Assembly: GCA_013416795.1 (NCBI GenBank)
Contig: RQSC01000014.1
Span: 431,400-462,207, forward strand
Direction: 5' to 3'
Source of the DNA: Prasinococcaceae sp. CCMP 1430
Lineage: Eukaryota > Prasinodermophyta > Palmophyllophyceae > Prasinococcales > Prasinococcaceae
Length of the DNA stretch: 30,808 nucleotides
Position 1 is the stretch's first letter; every line of letters begins with the position of its first letter. A program made the position numbers and the translations under genes. Under the pieces are notes generated by a model. It saw nothing but the letters and a program-made list of their open reading frames with translations. It was not told the origin of the DNA and did not search any database. Positions 28,694 through 30,808 of this stretch are shown here, one piece after another.

Positions 28694-30159
28694 GTGCGNG
28701 CGGGGGGGGGGAGGAGGCCAGGCGCTGGAGGGCGCGGGCGCCGTCGCCCGCGTGCGCACCTTGGGGGGTCGCTGGGAACGCTGGGGCGGTGTGGCGATGA
28801 GCCTGGCCTATGTGGCACCTCGCGGCGCGCGCGCGCTCCCCCCCCCCCCCCCCCCCCCCCCGCGCCCGCCTGCGCAGCGCTGCTCTGACCGCAGCCGCTC
28901 GCGCGCGGGGGAACCCCCCCAATACCGGCGAAAGCATCCGTTTTCACGGAAATACATTTCAAGTCCATTTCAACCCGATTCCGTTGCGGAGCGGGGAGGT
29001 GCGTGATTGCGGGCTGTGGGCCCGACCCCGTTTGTTCGGTGATGAAGACCCCGTCCACCCGCTGTTCCACCGGGTTCTTTCCCAGGTCATCCATTTTTTT
29101 AAAATCCGACTCCGGTGTGCGCGTCCCAGAAATACTTCCGGGATGCGTCGGGGGCTGACCCCGCCGAGAACCGGAACCGGAGCGGGAACCGGGACTCTCC
29201 CCCCCGCCACACACACACACCGCCGGCCGGATCATCCGCAGGGCAGGCGGGGTTCCGCGTCCGTGGGTTCCGCGTTGGATTCGTCCTTCCGAGGCGGGAA
29301 AGATTGGGTTCCGCGCGACCAGGCGGGGCGGCGCGCGAAATTGGCCCCTTCCCGCCGCCTCGCAGGGCCGGGCCGGCCGGCCGCGCGAAAAAAAAGGTAA
29401 AACATAAAATGGGAAAATAAGGTGGCGGCGACGGCGACGCGACGGCGACGCGACGGCGAGGCTGGGTGAAACGGCGGCTGAACGGAGAGGGGTGGGTGTC
29501 CCCACCGTCGCGGCGCGGTGCAGGTTGTGCGCACGTGCGAGAGGTGCGGGTCGCCACGAGGGGGGCGGAAGGGCGTCCCGGTCGCTCGCTGCGCCCGTCG
29601 TGGCCGCACGGCAGCCTGGCGGCCGCGAGCACCTCTGCGTGCCCGGCGCGGCGAGCCGTAAAACGCCGCGCGTCGCAGGCTCTCGCCACAACGCAGGACG
29701 AAGCCACGTCAAATTCTTCCGCGAGAACGGCGCATTCACGTAATGAAATGTTCGTCCGTTCCGCATGATGTACGTACAGTTGAATTCAAAAAGACATTAA
29801 AAAGCGCTCGAGCGGCATCGAAATGCGTTCCAATCCGTGCGCGAAAAAACGGTACAGGAGGGTCCGAAAGGGAGCCCGCTTCCGCGAAACAGTAGGGTTT
29901 CGCAACGCCGCAAGCGGGTGCCCGGCGCGCAGGCGCGCGGGCGCGTCGCGCGCCCCGCCGTCGTCGGTTTTTTGGGGTTGCGACGCGCACCATCAAAACG
30001 CATGCTCTGCACGCGTGGAATACATAAATACGTAATGACACGCGCAAACAGATTTATCACGCGTTATTCATATTTCTTTTGACACAATGAGAACATATAA
30101 GCGTCGATGAAAGTATGTGTGAGGTTTGGGTTTTGGCGCGGCGGCCGGCCGCGCCCCTG
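28694..30159. other. Gene-poor stretch with homopolymers and short repeats
   Basis: It starts with a donor-like GTGCGN containing the N at 28699, then a G10 run. A C22 run lies around 28839-28862. Around 29424-29460 there is a GCGACGGCGAC tandem repeat, and CCGGAACCGG/GGGTTCCGCG motifs recur from 29150 to 29310. AT-rich patches occur at 29390-29420, 29740-29820 and 30000-30110. Long open frames here (up to 434 codons) are GC artefacts without domains. Confidence 0.45.
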
Positions 30160-30302
30160 TCAGAGCAGGAAGTCCGTGCGCAGCTTGAGCCGCATCTGCC
30201 CGATGGAGCGCTCCAGAGCGGCGAGCTCCGACTCCATCGCCGCGCGCCGGCGGCCCTCGCCAGCACACCCGCGGCGGACCACGGGGCAGGGCTGGGACGG
30301 CC
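30160..30302 (-). CDS. Possible last exon of a coiled-coil protein
   Basis: On the minus strand an acceptor-like CACGCAG precedes 30302, preceded in turn by a G-run and TG repeat typical of introns here. The frame ends with a convincing amphipathic helix, MESELAALERSIGQMRLKLR, then TDFLL and a stop at 30160. The heptad pattern suggests a coiled-coil C-terminus. Upstream exons would lie beyond 30350 or outside the window. I do not recognise the family. Confidence 0.3.
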
Positions 30303-30808
30303 CTGCGTGTGGCAGCACCCCCCCCCCACACACACACACACACACACACACGCAACAGAGCACGCCCCGCCCCCCTCCCGCCACGCGGGGATTTTGCGGT
30401 GCGCGGATCGCGCAGATTCGCTCTCATGCGCCGCGTGCGAATCTCGCGCACGCCTGCCCGGTGAACCCCCGACCCGGAACTAAAAACGTCCGAAGCCGGC
30501 GACCCCCAGGGGAGGGGCGAACGGGAACCCGAACCGGAGATAACAAAAGTCTGAAGCTGGCGACGCCCAACACACACACACCGCCGTCGAAGAAGGTTCG
30601 GAACAAACGAGCTGCGTCGCCCGTGGTGAAAAGAGTAGTGTAAAGTGGATGCAATATGTCACCCCCGGCGGTGCCCATTTGGGGTTGGGACTCTAGAAGA
30701 ACTGAAGAAGGTCGTGTGGGGCCAGTTGTGGATCGCGCGGCGGCGGCGTGGCGCACCGATGGTGGCCACACGCGCGTGCGCGGGCGCGCGGAGGGGGGGG
30801 CGGGGCGC
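30303..30808. other. Window end: short repeats, no gene seen
   Basis: It contains a CA microsatellite (about 30329-30350) and an imperfect tandem copy (AACGTCCGAAGCCGGCGAC near 30485 and AAAGTCTGAAGCTGGCGAC near 30547). No coding region is supported. Confidence 0.4.

Noticed and set aside
28462-29766. 434-codon minus-strand frame
   Set aside because: It crosses an N and a homopolymer, has no recognisable domain, and runs antisense to the better supported channel exon.

Overview
The window is a very GC-rich stretch of a eukaryotic nuclear genome, most likely from a unicellular alga or other protist that has or had a plastid. The evidence is as follows: genes have short GT-AG introns (about 120-330 bases); an intron-containing tRNA-Gln is present; and the proteins are eukaryotic (ARL8, clathrin light chain, eIF4A, PIF1 with its N-terminal domain, CMC1, a YHM2-type mitochondrial carrier). 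A Ccs1/ResB cytochrome c maturation gene sits among spliced nuclear genes. That arrangement, plus TGTAA motifs shortly after some stop codons, would suit a green-lineage alga, but I cannot fix the taxon from sequence alone.

Layout, left to right: the end of an unknown + gene (2-193); a low-complexity poly-Gln coiled-coil reading frame (-); a serine carboxypeptidase fragment (-); PIF1 helicase (+, four exons); ARL8 GTPase (-, three exons); a secreted Kelch/EGF protein (+) whose 3' end runs into a perfect palindrome; ankyrin protein 1 (-); clathrin light chain (+); a PPR-like protein (-); an M20 peptidase of the PM20D1/carboxypeptidase S type (+, at least three exons); ankyrin protein 2 (-); a CMC1-like twin CX9C protein (+); the C-terminal part of Ccs1/ResB (-), cut by an N and an 854-base poly-G run; tRNA-Gln(CTG) (+); a degraded polyA-tailed insertion; a YHM2-like carrier (+); pyruvate kinase (-); a stranded TPR exon (+) between CA microsatellites; eIF4A (-); two exons of a polycystin-like channel (+); then about 1.5 kb with no gene I can support and a small C-terminal coiled-coil exon (-).

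These are mostly unrelated housekeeping functions, so there is no operon and no single pathway. Two things organise the window. First, gene orientation alternates strictly + - + - from PIF1 to pyruvate kinase, giving head-to-head pairs with short shared upstream regions and tail-to-tail pairs with short shared 3' regions. Second, the two ankyrin genes are paralogues that share a 43-base non-coding block upstream of the start and an N-terminal protein module.

Several genes are cut exactly where repeats or odd joins occur (palindrome, poly-G, CA repeats, single Ns at 8299, 14242, 19775 and 28699). Assembly artefact must be excluded before biological meaning is given to those breaks.
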